From: Caprimulgus europaeus
Taxonomy: Eukaryota; Chordata; Aves; Caprimulgiformes; Caprimulgidae
Assembly: GCA_907165065.1 (NCBI GenBank)
Contig: OU015530.1
Location: forward strand, 50,758,465 to 50,822,464
Reading direction: 5' to 3'
Length of the DNA stretch: 64,000 nt
Shown here: one piece after another, positions 53,085 through 64,000 of the stretch
Layout of the letters: each line of letters opens with the position of its first letter
Numbering within the stretch: position 1 is the first letter of the stretch
Notes under the pieces: model-generated
What the model saw: only the letters and a program-made list of their open reading frames with translations
What the model was told of the DNA's origin: nothing
Database searches by the model: none
Position numbers and translations under genes: made by a program

Positions 53085-53520
53085 AGGGCCAGGAGGATGG
53101 CCGGAGGGCTGGAGCACCTCTGCTGTGAGCACAGGCTGAGAGAGTTGGGGCTGTTCAGCCTGGAGAAGAGAAGGCTCCAGGGAGACCTTATAGTGGCCTT
53201 CCAGTACCTGAACGGGCTAAAGGAAGGCTGGGGAGGGACTTTTTACAAGGGCAGGGAGAGAACAAGGGGAAATGGCTTTAAACTGGAATAGAGTAGATTT
53301 AGATGAGATATGAGGAAGAAATTCTTTCCTGTAAGGGTGGTGAGACACTGGAACAAGTTGCCCAGAGAAGCTGTGGCTGCTCCTCCCTGGAAGTGTTCAA
53401 GGCCAGGTTGGATGAGGCTTTGAGCAACCTGGTCTAGTGGAAGGTGTCCCTGTTGCTGGCAGGGGAGTTGGAACTGGATGATCTTTAAGGTTCCTTCCCA
53501 AACTATTCTGTGATTCTATG
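53085..53520 (+). mobile_element. CR1 LINE fragment (5'-truncated)
   Basis: The text runs through hallmark CR1 3'-region phrases in order: GGAGCACCTCTGCTGTGA, GGGCTGTTCAGCCTGGAGAA, TGAGACACTGGAACAAGTTG, a GGTTGGATGAGGCTTTGAG segment, and the terminal TTCTGTGATTCTATG. CR1 is the main avian LINE. Copies are usually 5'-truncated and have no poly-A tail, which fits. It lies directly on the upstream shoulder of the RBM33 CpG island. The left border is approximate. Confidence 0.95.
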
Positions 53521-55018
53521 AAAGTGTGTGGCTGTTCACATACCCAGCTCGCATAGGGCTGCACTGGCGCTCCAGTAGGTCGTAGGTCCAGTTGGAACCC
53601 TGAAGTTCAGTTGCCTCATGTGTGGAAAAAAGCCCCATGAGTTTTGGGATTACAGTACACTGTGAAAAGGATGGTTTGGTCTATGTCTGGTAAATCTGTG
53701 GTCTTCCTATCTTTTAAGCCTTGAGTATGCAGGGGAGTTAACACTTGCTAAACTAAACTAAAATAGCTGAGGCCATGTAGTTGTTGCTTCTCTGGTCAAA
53801 CCTCACATGTGTACATATTTACAGGCTCAGTGTCATACTAAATCCTGTTTCACTGCAAGCTAAAAAATCCTTTTCCATGAGCCCTTTCTCCTGGCTGCTT
53901 AGTTACCTGCTCCCCCTTTCTTTCCAAGGGACTTGGTGATCGTGTGGCTGCAGATCAGCTTGAATCACTGATCCCACAGAAAATTAATTCACCAATAAGA
54001 GTTTTCCTCTGGAGTTTCCTTCCTGCCTCCTCCTTGTTTTCCTTTTAACAGAGGAATCAGGACTTGCACCATTCTGCACACACTGGGTTAAACACAGTAT
54101 AAAATTGTGCCCTGATATAAAACAAACTTTTAGGTTACACTGCTTGTGATGAAGCCCAATCTGATCTAAAACAGTTTAGTGGAGCCTACTGTAACAAGAC
54201 TAGTTCAAGTAAACGGCAAAACTTTCCCAGGTGGACAAGTCCTCATGGAAATAATTAACAATGTTAGTATTTAAATTATCGGCGTTATCTGATTAAACCC
54301 TCGCTATGAGAATAAGGAAGTTCTCATGTCACTTTGTTCTGGGCTCCCTGCAGACTTCTCTCTATTGCATTTGGTCTCCTTTTTCAGCTTTTCTTCACAG
54401 CTATACAGCTAGAGATTTATTCTTTATATATTCCTACAAACTCACAGCCAAATTTGGACTTTAATTTAGGAAACAGGCCATCAGTACACAATGCTTGCTA
54501 ATAATTTAGTACATAGTCCATCAGTCTGGCTCTGATTGCCTGATGTGGAGGTCGTAAAATGTTATTACTACCAATGGTAAAAAATGATGGTGATTTCAGT
54601 GGGAACAGGATTTCAGCTGTTGCTCCTTGGTATCGATCCCTCTTTTGCATAGCTGGTTTACAACACAGAAGGATTTCCTGGCAAGGGAAGGTTTTCTGGA
54701 CCCTTGAAGGAGAATTGTATGAGGGGAGACTCAACCAGTCTCAGCAGCAGCCTGTGGCAATCCACAGCTCTCTTGTGGAATTCTCTGTATCATCTCTTCT
54801 GTTTGAGGATGGGAAATGAAGTGTTAAAACATAGGCAGTATTCACACTGGGCATCTTTGTGGCATTTAGATATATAGAAGATTGTATTTTATAGGTATCT
54901 TATGCTCTATATTTTTGCTCTTTTTAATAGCTGATTTGATTTCCATGACTGACAATACAAACACAAATTGAGTTGCCATTTGCTTAACATACCAGTCCAA
55001 TATTAAAGAGGAATAACA

Positions 55019-55081
55019 GGATAGTTCATTATTACTCTCTTAATATACCAGAATAGTTCATTATTACTCTCTCAATATACA
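55019..55081. repeat. 32-bp tandem duplication
   Basis: The unit GATAGTTCATTATTACTCTC with its AATATACC-type end at 55019-55050 is repeated at 55051-55081 with a few substitutions. Confidence 0.92.
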
Positions 55082-56514
55082 GACCTTTCAGCCTTTTTGC
55101 ACAGCTCTGGTACAAAAAAGTGGCTGTTCCCAGATGTCTGAACTTCAGCAGATGTGGCACAGGGACCTAAACTATGATGACAGATGTATGGTGATTCTAC
55201 TCATGTTCACTAAGGACTTTTTGTGAGTTTTCAAATTTCAGGAACTATAGTTGCTCTGAATTCCATATAAAAAGCAACTTTTTCTCAATATTACCTAACC
55301 TGTGCTATAAAAGGCAAGTGTGCTTGTGTCTTTTCTGTAAATGGGGGTTAACATACTTGCTGCTTCTGGAATCCATGAACTAAAATTGCTTTATATGAAC
55401 TGATCATCATCAACTTATTTAAATACTTTTGGAAATTCTGCATAAATAGTGTATTTGTCTGTGTGTCTTCTAAAGCAAAGCTAGCTGCAGTTGGGAATGC
55501 AACAGATTGTCTTCTAAGGAGATTGAGTAAATAACTGATCCAGAACTCAACAAACCTGTAACTCTGGTTCTACACTCACATGCTGTACGACTGGGGCAGG
55601 TTGCCTTGGATCTGCTGCCTCAGATTTCCTTCTTTAAGCTGGGAAAATAATGATAAAGTTTTTTTCTGATTATTTTAAACCTTTTCCTAAAAACTGTTGT
55701 GTCCTAACTTCTCCACATTAAACTGTTCCCATGGCAGTAGTCACTATCAGTTTTATTTACTCTATTCTTTTAACTTTTTTTTTTTTTCAAAATATCTAGT
55801 AGCTTGGTTTTTTGAGCAGACACATTTGGTTTTATTTTTTTTTTAATTTATTTAAATTACTATTTATTTTTGCAAGCACACTCAGATGGTTAAACATCAC
55901 CAGTCAGAAATCTAGTAAAGCAGACTTCCAAATTTAATTCAATTAAACACTTAATACAAGGGTAGTTAGAACAGTGTTACCATCAGCAAATGGGTCCTAA
56001 TTCCCTAGAGAAAATGTGCTTCTGGCTTGTTTTTTAACCACAGTCACCTCTTTGTGAGCTTTCATTCCAGTCCCACTCAGTCTAGCAAAACCAGACTGAA
56101 TTTTCGTATCATGGCAGGCTGGCTGAGATGGGTGGTCCGGTTACGGGCTTGGCTTGTGACTTCTTGTGATGAGCCTCTCAAAGTGACATCTAACTCCAAG
56201 GCACCATCTTCCATTTGAAGTTAAACCTGTCTTCAGACAAGCTCCTCCAAACTGGAGACTAACCAGGTCCTGGGTTATTTCAGCAACATCCTGTGATGCA
56301 GCAAATGGTGTGTCACACCTAACAGGAAATTCTGGATTGAATATGGACAAGTGAGGAAGACTTTAAAAATTAATAAATAGCTTTCTTAAGGAAAGAGAAC
56401 AATATGAGGATTGAAGCAATTAAAATATATGAAAAACACTGGTGTGATAAACTGTGAACAGAAAACAGATCTGAATGTGTTACAGCCACCAGATTAACTG
56501 TGGTTTCAGAGCTG

Positions 56515-56668
56515 CGAGCAGTGCTCATGCCCATCAACTTCAAGAAGCATTTGGCCAAGGCCCTCAGACACATGGTCTGAATCTTGGGACTGTCCTGTGC
56601 GAGGGCAAGAGTTGGACTCAATGATCCTTGTGAGTCCCTTCCAACTCAACATTCTATGATTCTGTGAA
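56515..56668 (+). mobile_element. CR1 LINE 3' fragment of a second subfamily
   Basis: GGGACTGTCCTGTGCGAGGG, AGAGTTGGACTCAATGATCC, TTGTGAGTCCCTTCCAACTC and the end ATTCTATGATTCTGTG mark a CR1 3' end. The wording (GGACTCAATGATCCTTGTG) differs from the other copies here, which points to another subfamily. Confidence 0.88.
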
Positions 56669-57001
56669 CTTTTAACACTGTAATGTTTCTTTCCATTTCC
56701 TCCCTCATTCTTATTACATATTTATCCACTTGTTGCAGTTTATCTGCCTTGTTGTCTGCAAACCACTTGATGCATCTTTTTTCAGCTGTAATTTCTTCAG
56801 AGCAATGTGATCTAAGGACCCCTGAAGCAGCTGCTAGGGTGGAGAACAGGAGAGTTTGTGTGCTGAGAAATGGACTGAACAAGCAATGTGTCTGTCAAAT
56901 GTGTTATTAAAGTGTCACGTGTGGAGTCCCTAGAAAGCTGGTCACCCACCAAAGATCAGAATCTCAACAGAACACATATATTGTTGAAGTATAGTGTAAA
57001 A

Positions 57002-57049
57002 TTTATATAAAATATAAATATATATAACATTTTATATATTTTATATAAA
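57002..57049. repeat. AT-rich perfect inverted repeat (15-bp arms)
   Basis: TTTATATAAAATATA at 57002-57016 is the exact reverse complement of 57035-57049, with an 18-nt loop. It could form a hairpin or cruciform. The surrounding sequence is nearly pure A/T. Confidence 0.9.
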
Positions 57050-58679
57050 ACTGGCTGCAGGAAGGTTTGGGCTGTAGCTTTGGGTTGTGAACAGCACGTA
57101 GCACACTGAAGCCTGGGTATTGCCCTGGACACCAGTATTTGCAATATGTTTTTAGGTATCTAGAGAAAAGAAATCAAGAAACACTAGAGGCATCTAAGTG
57201 TTAATCCAAGTGTTAAACATATTGCAGCATTTTATTTGTAGGGTTGGGTTTTTTTTAGTCTGGATGCTGGAAATCTTGCTGATTAAACTTTGCTTTGTTC
57301 CACGATTGTGTCAGGGGCAGCAGGGGAATTGGAGTGAAGCTGACAAGTGTAAAGTAGTCTTTGCCTTTCAAGAATGACTCAGAATAAAGTGGAAAATGTG
57401 TAAGATGCCCTATGCTTAGGCAAAGGGAATGGTAGCTCATGATAAACATGTCAGAATAAGTAAAGATCAGGAGTGTTTCCCAAGTTTCCTGATAAAGAGA
57501 CAGCGTACGGCGTTGTTGCCCTTGCCCAAATGCTGAGGTTTGGGAAGGGTTTGCTTTCTCTGGGCACAGGCCAGGCTGGCCCCGTCTGTTCTGTAAACAG
57601 CAAAAAGACATGTGATAGCTCTAGGCAAACCTCAGAGCATCACAAGCAACTCCTGTGGCTGAGATTCTTGTGGCCCATACCTGTGAGCAAAGCCCTGTGC
57701 TTTGTAGAGCCCCACTGACTGTAGAGACATTGTGTACAGGTACCAAATGTCACCTATCGTGCATGAACTTCCAGACTAGATCTTACTTTCCCAAGAACTA
57801 TTCATACCAGAAAGCTATAATCCTATTAAAAGCCTCTGGGAAATACTGCAATGCAAATAATAGTAGCAATAATTAGCTCTGCTTTAATTGATATTGTGTA
57901 TTCCTCAAATGTCAGTGAAAATTTACTTTGCTAAGCCAACAACTTCTCCCCTGGAACTCTGCTGGCTTTACCAGAATTACACGAGGGGTGAATTTGGATC
58001 ATTGTAGGTTCCTGGCATCAATTATGAGCTGTTGATTCCTTGCCCTTTAAAACTTGGCAACCATACAGGAAGAGTTTGCCAGACATACAAGGTCTGTGCA
58101 TTTATGGGGAATCCTTTGGGACTATGCACAGAAAGGAGTACAATTTGCTAGAAGTACCCAGCGGTGGAATCCAAGAACTCCTGCGTGCAGCTCTAGCAAC
58201 TTAGAGCATGTTTAGCCTGGCCTCGATACCAGTGGTTCCTGGAAGCAGTTCTTGTGCCCTCAGCTTTATGAAAGCATGAATGTGATTGTAACCAACCCTG
58301 TAAATGTGTGAGGATGCTAAATTTGCAGAATAGCCCTAACGGGATGCTTTTGGTTGGCATAATCTAGAGTTGTTTTATGGTTACTCGTGTTTATCTCAGT
58401 GGCCAGGAGTTGTCTCTGCTTAGCATTGACAGTGTAGTTCTGAGCATATCACTGGCATAAATACGTAAAGATAACACACTTCAAAATCATCACCATCTTC
58501 AGTATGAACAAGATCTGCATCTGGACCTTTTGTTTACTGAACACCCGAGAAATTTAATGCGCCATCCTGCATGGACAGACATCTGTGTCATAGCACTGCT
58601 CCAGCTGTGTGCTCAATCCTCAGGAATTCTTTCAGAGGGAAGAGTAAATGTTCTTTAGCTCTCGTTGGCTAAAAGTTAG

Positions 58680-59140
58680 ATGCCTAATCTAAGCTCATTG
58701 TGTGAACCTCCTCTGTTTAGCTGGATTAGATGAGCTGAACAACAACTCTTAGCTGTGGGAGACCGGTCTTGATAAAAGTGAAAAGAAATAAATCCCAACT
58801 ATAAAGTCTCTGTTTTGATGGTGATTAGAGCCAGTAGCAGATCTCAAGTCTAAAATTTTACACATTTACCAGGAAAAGATTCCTGGCTTGTAAAGCTTTA
58901 GTGCAAACTGCACGGCGGTGCCATTTTTCTGTTTGCTGGGCCTAATGGGTAATGGTTTTAGGCTACAATGGAGTCTTTCAGAGACTCAGAGATACAGTGC
59001 ACCTGGTTTTATGGATTATCCATATGTACAAAAGTGTTGTTGCCAAACAACTCAGGAACAGATCACTCTAGCACATTACCAATAAGCCAATTAGTGAAAT
59101 GAAGCATTGCAATTATTAGACTTCCTTATGCAAATATGTC
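58680..59140. promoter_or_regulatory. Candidate upstream enhancer with OTX-type and octamer sites
   Basis: About 6.4 kb upstream of the RBM33 start. OTX/bicoid-type cores TAATC/GATTA occur at 58685-58689, 58723-58728 (GGATTA), 58823-58827 and within the palindrome GGATTATCC at 59013-59021. A perfect octamer ATGCAAAT is at 59128-59135, and CCAATTAG/CAATTATTAG homeodomain cores lie nearby. It has no repeat signature and no open frame. The function is inferred. Confidence 0.4.
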
Positions 59141-59785
59141 TGTGTGGAAAAGAGAATCATTTGGATTGGGTGTAGGATTCAGGAAGACTTTGCCAGTATG
59201 ATATCTGGTGATAGTTGCTATAGCTGTTATTGACCAGTTTCTTTTTTCAGCTTGATACCTGTGGACGAAAATCCATTGAGTGATGTGAACCTTAATGAAT
59301 AAAAGGATGGTCAGGATTTAGACCTTATCACATGGGGTTTTTTCAGTATCTGCATTTGTTCTGTGGGTTTCACATCTTCTAACATGAACTTTGGTTGTAC
59401 TGGTTTTTTGTTGCAGTGAGCAACAGCATCAGTATTTTTTTTGTGGGCCAAAATTTGCAAATCTTTCGCATTCAGCTCATTTCCCCACAGGGAAGAATGA
59501 CAGAATTAGGCCCTACATACCAAATCAGTTTCATCCGGGGACTTTAGTTTATCTAGTCAATCCAACAGATTTATTTATCACAGCCCATCCACACTAAGCT
59601 GGGCACCTTTTCTCTAATGAATTCCTTGCAGCCCAGGAGCAGGTGATGGAACATGACCCATGACAGCGGGCTGTGGTACAGGGAACCAATAGAGATGCAT
59701 TCTCCCAGGCAGCCACAGTTTGAAGTGCTATCTTGTATAACAAATTATTGACTTCATTGTACATAGTACTAGGATTTAATTAAGC

Positions 59786-59868
59786 GATAAGGCCCATCAT
59801 AGTGGTCCTTTATCTAGCAGATAAGGATTTACCAAGCTTATCCAAGAGGTCTTTATCTGAAAGATAAG
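59786..59868. promoter_or_regulatory. GATA-site cluster with two identical-geometry palindromes
   Basis: Six GATAA cores in 83 bp. Two of the pairs are palindromes with the same layout, TTATCT-N3-AGATAA, at 59810-59824 and 59853-59867. Single cores occur at 59786-59790 (GATAA) and 59838-59843 (TTATCC). The blocks around the two palindromes also align (AGTGGTCCTTTATCT against AGAGGTCTTTATCT), so the unit looks duplicated. Confidence 0.55.
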
Positions 59869-60854
59869 AAAAAGGTACATAAGGTGCCTTCCCTTGTTTC
59901 TAAATTGTTAATTAAAAGACTTTATTTTTTAAGTTCTAGGTGGTTGTCTTTTCTTCATGGCTTAGTATTACAGATTCAGATGAACTTTTATAAGGAAGGT
60001 TGTAACAGAAGAATGTTACCAGTGGCCTTCACTGGGTGAAATTAATAGGATTTATATAGTTTTTATTCACAATACACCAACTCTCAGGTCAAGTGTAAAT
60101 TCAGCCTCTGATCTGCAGGAGATTTTCCAGTGACTCCATGATGCCATGGACATAAAAGAGATTCATTCATTACTGATTTCAGAGGGCTACATTTGTGATT
60201 ATGTTGTAAAGTTTGGAAAAAAAAAATGGGATTGCACAATAGAAGAAAATGGGGGATACAGATAATTTCAAGACAGTTCTTTTAATGATTGTGTTGTCAG
60301 CTAAGCTAAATGATGCCAAAATCTCTAGTCTTTTACCTGTGTGATGTAAAGACACATAAGCAGAAAACATATAAACAAATTAAGGCTAATACGAAGAACT
60401 GGTACTTAAAGGAAGATGAACACATTGGAAAATACAAAATAATGCTACTGCTAATGCTCAGTGGAGGGCACCACAAGGGAAATTCCAGAGAAAGGAGAGA
60501 AGATTGTATATTTTTTGTGAGAAAGACATGTAAGGGCTACTGTGTGGCTGAAAACAGGACAGGGTCTTTTGACTTAGCAAATGTTACAGACACTTACAGA
60601 CACTTTTTAAATAGAATCCTTTTATAAAAGTTCAAGCTTTTTTAGAAGTAGCTGGACTGTTGCCTCGCCCTCCCTTAGAGCAAGGCTGTTGTGCAACATC
60701 CTTATGGTAATGGTTACCTGAGATCTTCCAGTTTACAGGGTGACTGTCCCCTGGCCAGTCCATACTTGTTTGTTCTTACATGCTGACACTATCTTTTAGC
60801 TTAAATGGCATTTCTTCCTTGCCAGCATTTTTCTTTCCCATCCCCATGTAAGCC

Positions 60855-60886
60855 CAGACAGCAGTCAGCCCGGACAGCAGTCAGCC
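60855..60886. repeat. 16-bp tandem duplication
   Basis: CAGACAGCAGTCAGCC at 60855-60870 is followed by CGGACAGCAGTCAGCC at 60871-60886. Confidence 0.92.
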
Positions 60887-63057
60887 TTTTCTATGCTACA
60901 GAAACCAAGCCCTCCTTGGACCGTTCTACCCTTGCAGGTCCAGAAGTGACAACCACAAACTGATTCCGTACCATTTCAGGGACCAGAGGTGTATCAGACT
61001 TGCTGTTCATTTAACCTCAAGTTGCTTTGTGTGGGATCTGTGAAATTCTTCTGAATTTCCAGGCATCCAAGAAACTAAGCTGCCAGATACTGGAAATCCA
61101 GTAGGTTACTGCCCAAAGCAGTTGTCTACCACATAAATTGATAGTGTTGGCAGCTCTGCTTGTGAAAGACTCCCTGTTCCCCAGATTGTATTAATCATCC
61201 TGCTCTGCACCTGTTCCAGCTTGAATTCTTCATGCTTGAACAAGGGCAGTAAAGTGGGGTCTGAAGGGATCAGATTGTATTAGAAGTGCTTGGAGCAATT
61301 CAAGCCAAGACCAAGTAGCAATTATAATGAGACATACCCTCCAGGTTACACGAGAGGCAAATTACCTCGGTGGTGACCAGAAGTTTATAGTGCTGCTCAG
61401 ATCCTGTTTGTTCAGTAAGCAGGGGATTTCATTTCCATTGTTGACAATCTGAAACCTTTTATGGGCAATTGATTCACTTTTTTAAAAAAGTACCTGGCAC
61501 TGAAGCAGTAAGTGAGTGGAAAGGTGTGAATTAAAGTGTGTACAGAGCTAAAGATGGTTACTCAGATGTTTGCTTAGACCTGAAATCCCAGCTTTGCAGC
61601 TGGGATTATTCTCTCTTGCTCCAACTGCCCTTCGGTAATTGCCTTGTGAGCAATTTTTCTAGTGTGTCTTTTTACTTATTTATTTGCAACTTTGAAAACT
61701 TATTGATCTTTCTGCCTCAGAGAAGGCTGTAGGCACAGTCCCTCACCTTAGTATACTTCATATAGAGTTCCCTCACCTTGGTGTAGCTCCTCATGCCTTC
61801 AAGCCTTTGAAACAGGTCTCCAATGGCTTATACTCCAGAAAAGCCAACAGAGCTTCATCCACTGGCTTCAGCAGAATAACTTTCCCACCACATACTTCAT
61901 GCTTATTTCACTCAGAAAAGGATTTTATCTGAGCGCTGCTAGCAGGCACTCTGCTGTCCTTGACTTCCTTGACAACTAGGAACAAAAATCAACCCTCTTT
62001 GCTTACATGCATTTCATCACAAAATTATTTTGCTTCATACATCTGAATGGTATCTTATAAAAAGGGATTTTTCTTCCTCCAAATCACACTCCAGTGGGGC
62101 TGCCCCAATCAGCAGTGTTTGGTCTCTTGCTTTCTCTGTGTAGTTGTTCCGTTAAAGTAGTGTGAAAGCTACAGCTGTGTGTCCACTGTCGTTCTGTATT
62201 AGAAGTCAGGGGTAAGGTAATGATATGCAAGCTTGATCCTTCTGTAATACTTTCCTTGGAAGTACAGTTCTGCCGTTTCTGCTGTCAGCCTGCATTTAGA
62301 GTGCAGAGAGCGCTGCATGACTTGAAAGCAGCAGTAGGCAATTCCCAGTCTAAGCCTTAGACATTTACATATTTATGCTCACTTCAGCAGAGTAAATATG
62401 CTATGAGTAAATCCTGTTATGTTTGCGACTGTACTTACAGTATAATAAAAACACACAGTACTGTGGTGCAGTCTTGGGTTTTCTTTCAGTGTCAATATGG
62501 GCATATATTTACTAAATTAAGTGTTGTTAACCATGGTATTCAGCTTCCAGAAGCTGTTAGAATACGTTGTATAATATGAGAAAAAAAAAATGAGGGAAAA
62601 GTCCTTTAGTCTTTAAACAAGAATGGAAAAAAACCCACTGGCTGCAGGTAAAATAGTTCTGCAGGAAATGGCCAGTCTCTAAGGACTGACTCTGTAGTTG
62701 TTACATTTCTTATTATTGCTGTTGAAGTTGTGTGCATCTCAGTGTGCCACCTAATGCAAGTGATTTTTTCAAAGGACATTGCCAGCTACTGCTGATACAA
62801 TGCTGCAGTGTTGCATGTGTCACAGACATATGTTGGTGCTGTGTTCTGGGGAAGAGATCGTCTGACACCACAGTAGGTACCTGCCAAAATTTCTAGGAGT
62901 TTCCTTACTGGAAAAAGTGGCTGGCTGGTGCTTGGGTTTACACGGTCCCCTCAGCAGCCACTTCAGCATTATGTTAGGATGAGGGATCTATATGAGAAGA
63001 AGGACAGTGTTTTCTTGTTGCAGAAGCGCCAGCCAGAATATCTTGTTTTGGTTCTGA

Positions 63058-63150
63058 GTCTTGCCACTGATTCTTTATGTGACCTTCCTCAAGACACAAC
63101 ACCTCTCACGCTTCCATGTCCTTCCCATCCTTCTCCATGTGTGTGTTGTA
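63058..63150 (+). mobile_element. Possible MIR-like SINE remnant
   Basis: TTTATGTGACCTTCCTCAAG followed by ACAACACCTCTCACGCTTCC loosely follows the MIR sense phrases TGTGTGACCTTGGGCAAGTC and ACTTAACCTCTCTG. Divergence is high and chance resemblance is possible. Confidence 0.35.
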
Positions 63151-64000
63151 AACTCTTCTTGATATCATTATCCAAAGAAACTTTAAATGCTTTCATTATT
63201 TCAAAGCAATGATTTTTTATGTGTGCAAATCTTTAGCACCAGCCATACAACATATCCCCCAGAGGAGTCCCACAGAAACCAGTGGGCTGTTCACTGAAGG
63301 AAGCTCTGTACTAGGGTCCACATCACTGTGGATGTCTCTTTGCTTTTACAGCTTGACCCTAAATCCAATGAAGTAGAAGAGTTTTACATTACCTCAACAG
63401 AGAAGTCCTGAGTGTTTGCAAAGAGCCGTTCAGGAAAGGGAAAGATCAAGTCTCACTCCATGTGCTAGATGGTGTATGAAGACTACCCATCTTAATTGGA
63501 ATACTTGTAGGATTTTCCGTGGAGTATTTTTTACAGCATCCATCTAGGCTCAAGCTTTCACTTCTTCAGAGATGACCTCTACCACAGAGGGAACTTCCAG
63601 GCTGAGGCAGACACATACTGAAAGTGTAGCAGTTTGTGTATGTCCTCCCACTAAAGGTTATGAGGGGTCTTGTGGAGAACCTAAACAGGGGAAAAGATGC
63701 TTACAAGACTTGAAGAGTAAAGAGAGTTGAAAAATAAAAAAGATAAAGAGCTATAAAAACTGCAAAAAGAAGGCAGAGCTCCAGCTAAGCACAGCAGAAC
63801 CCAAACCATAGGTAGTCTTGCCAAGTTGTTGATGATAATTCAGGCTTTGCTGAACACAGGGATTTGGGCTGAATCCAGTAACATCTACTTGACGGAGAAA
63901 AGATAAGAGTATCAATTAAATGCTTTGATATTTGCCATTGAGACCAAAAAATTCTTCTTTACTTTGAGGGAAGAATAAAAAAAAAACAAAACAAAAAATC

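Larger units (their letters stand above)
53521..64000. other. Non-coding region upstream of RBM33
   Basis: 10.5 kb with no supportable exon on either strand. It contains the CR1 copy at 56515-56668, short tandem repeats at 55019-55081 and 60855-60886, the AT-rich hairpin at 57002-57049, the candidate enhancers at 58680-59140 and 59786-59868, and a possible MIR remnant at 63058. In other amniotes CNPY1 lies on this side of RBM33 in divergent orientation. I see no CNPY1 exon before the window ends. Confidence 0.7.

Noticed and set aside
51913-53291. Several plus- and minus-strand frames of 80-216 codons in the CpG island
   Set aside because: They overlap each other in many phases, are rich in Ala/Arg/Pro/Gly as expected from GC-rich DNA, and match no family I know. 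One runs into the CR1 copy.
53521-64000. Search for CNPY1 exons to the right of RBM33
   Set aside because: Expected from amniote gene order, but no frame with splice sites and saposin-like cysteine spacing was seen.
1-64000. tRNA, rRNA, CRISPR arrays, bacterial-type operons
   Set aside because: No cloverleaf with A/B boxes, no rRNA core sequence and no regularly spaced repeat array was noticed on either strand. The window is vertebrate nuclear DNA.

Overview
This is vertebrate nuclear DNA, most likely from a bird. Genes are split by long AT-rich introns with consensus GT/AG borders. There is one CpG-rich promoter, and several interspersed repeats belong to the CR1 retroposon family with the ATTCTATG-like 3' tail that dominates avian genomes. 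I cannot name the species.

The only protein-coding gene I can support is RBM33 (RNA-binding motif protein 33), on the minus strand. It runs from the start codon at 52320 leftwards past position 1. Ten coding exons are resolved to the base, and reading phase is preserved across all nine junctions. They encode residues 1-468: a short N-terminus, a very acidic Asp/Glu-rich region, a small RGG patch, a pure 25-glutamine run and the start of the proline-rich region. The remaining exons, including the C-terminal RNA-recognition module that names the family, lie beyond the left edge. Positions 1-11051 are the visible part of intron 10.

Layout from right to left: 53521-64000 is non-coding upstream DNA with a CR1 copy, motif-rich stretches that resemble enhancers, and a paired-palindrome GATA cluster. 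A CR1 copy at 53085-53520 abuts a CpG island (about 51880-53030) that holds the RBM33 promoter, exon 1, a YY1-type element and NRF1-type palindromes. Then come introns 1-10 and exons 2-10. Intron 6 contains a complete 502-bp solo endogenous-retrovirus LTR with a perfect 5-bp target-site duplication; it sits only about 60 bp from the exon 6 splice donor and points the opposite way. Intron 10 carries a CR1 copy, an old MIR-like SINE and a probable regulatory element rich in homeodomain, PBX and octamer motifs.

In amniotes RBM33 lies between SHH (beyond its 3' end) and CNPY1/EN2 (beyond its 5' end). If that order holds here, the left edge points towards SHH and the right edge towards CNPY1. I saw no new multi-gene system, no tRNA or rRNA gene and no CRISPR array. 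The open reading frames outside the listed exons look like chance frames.
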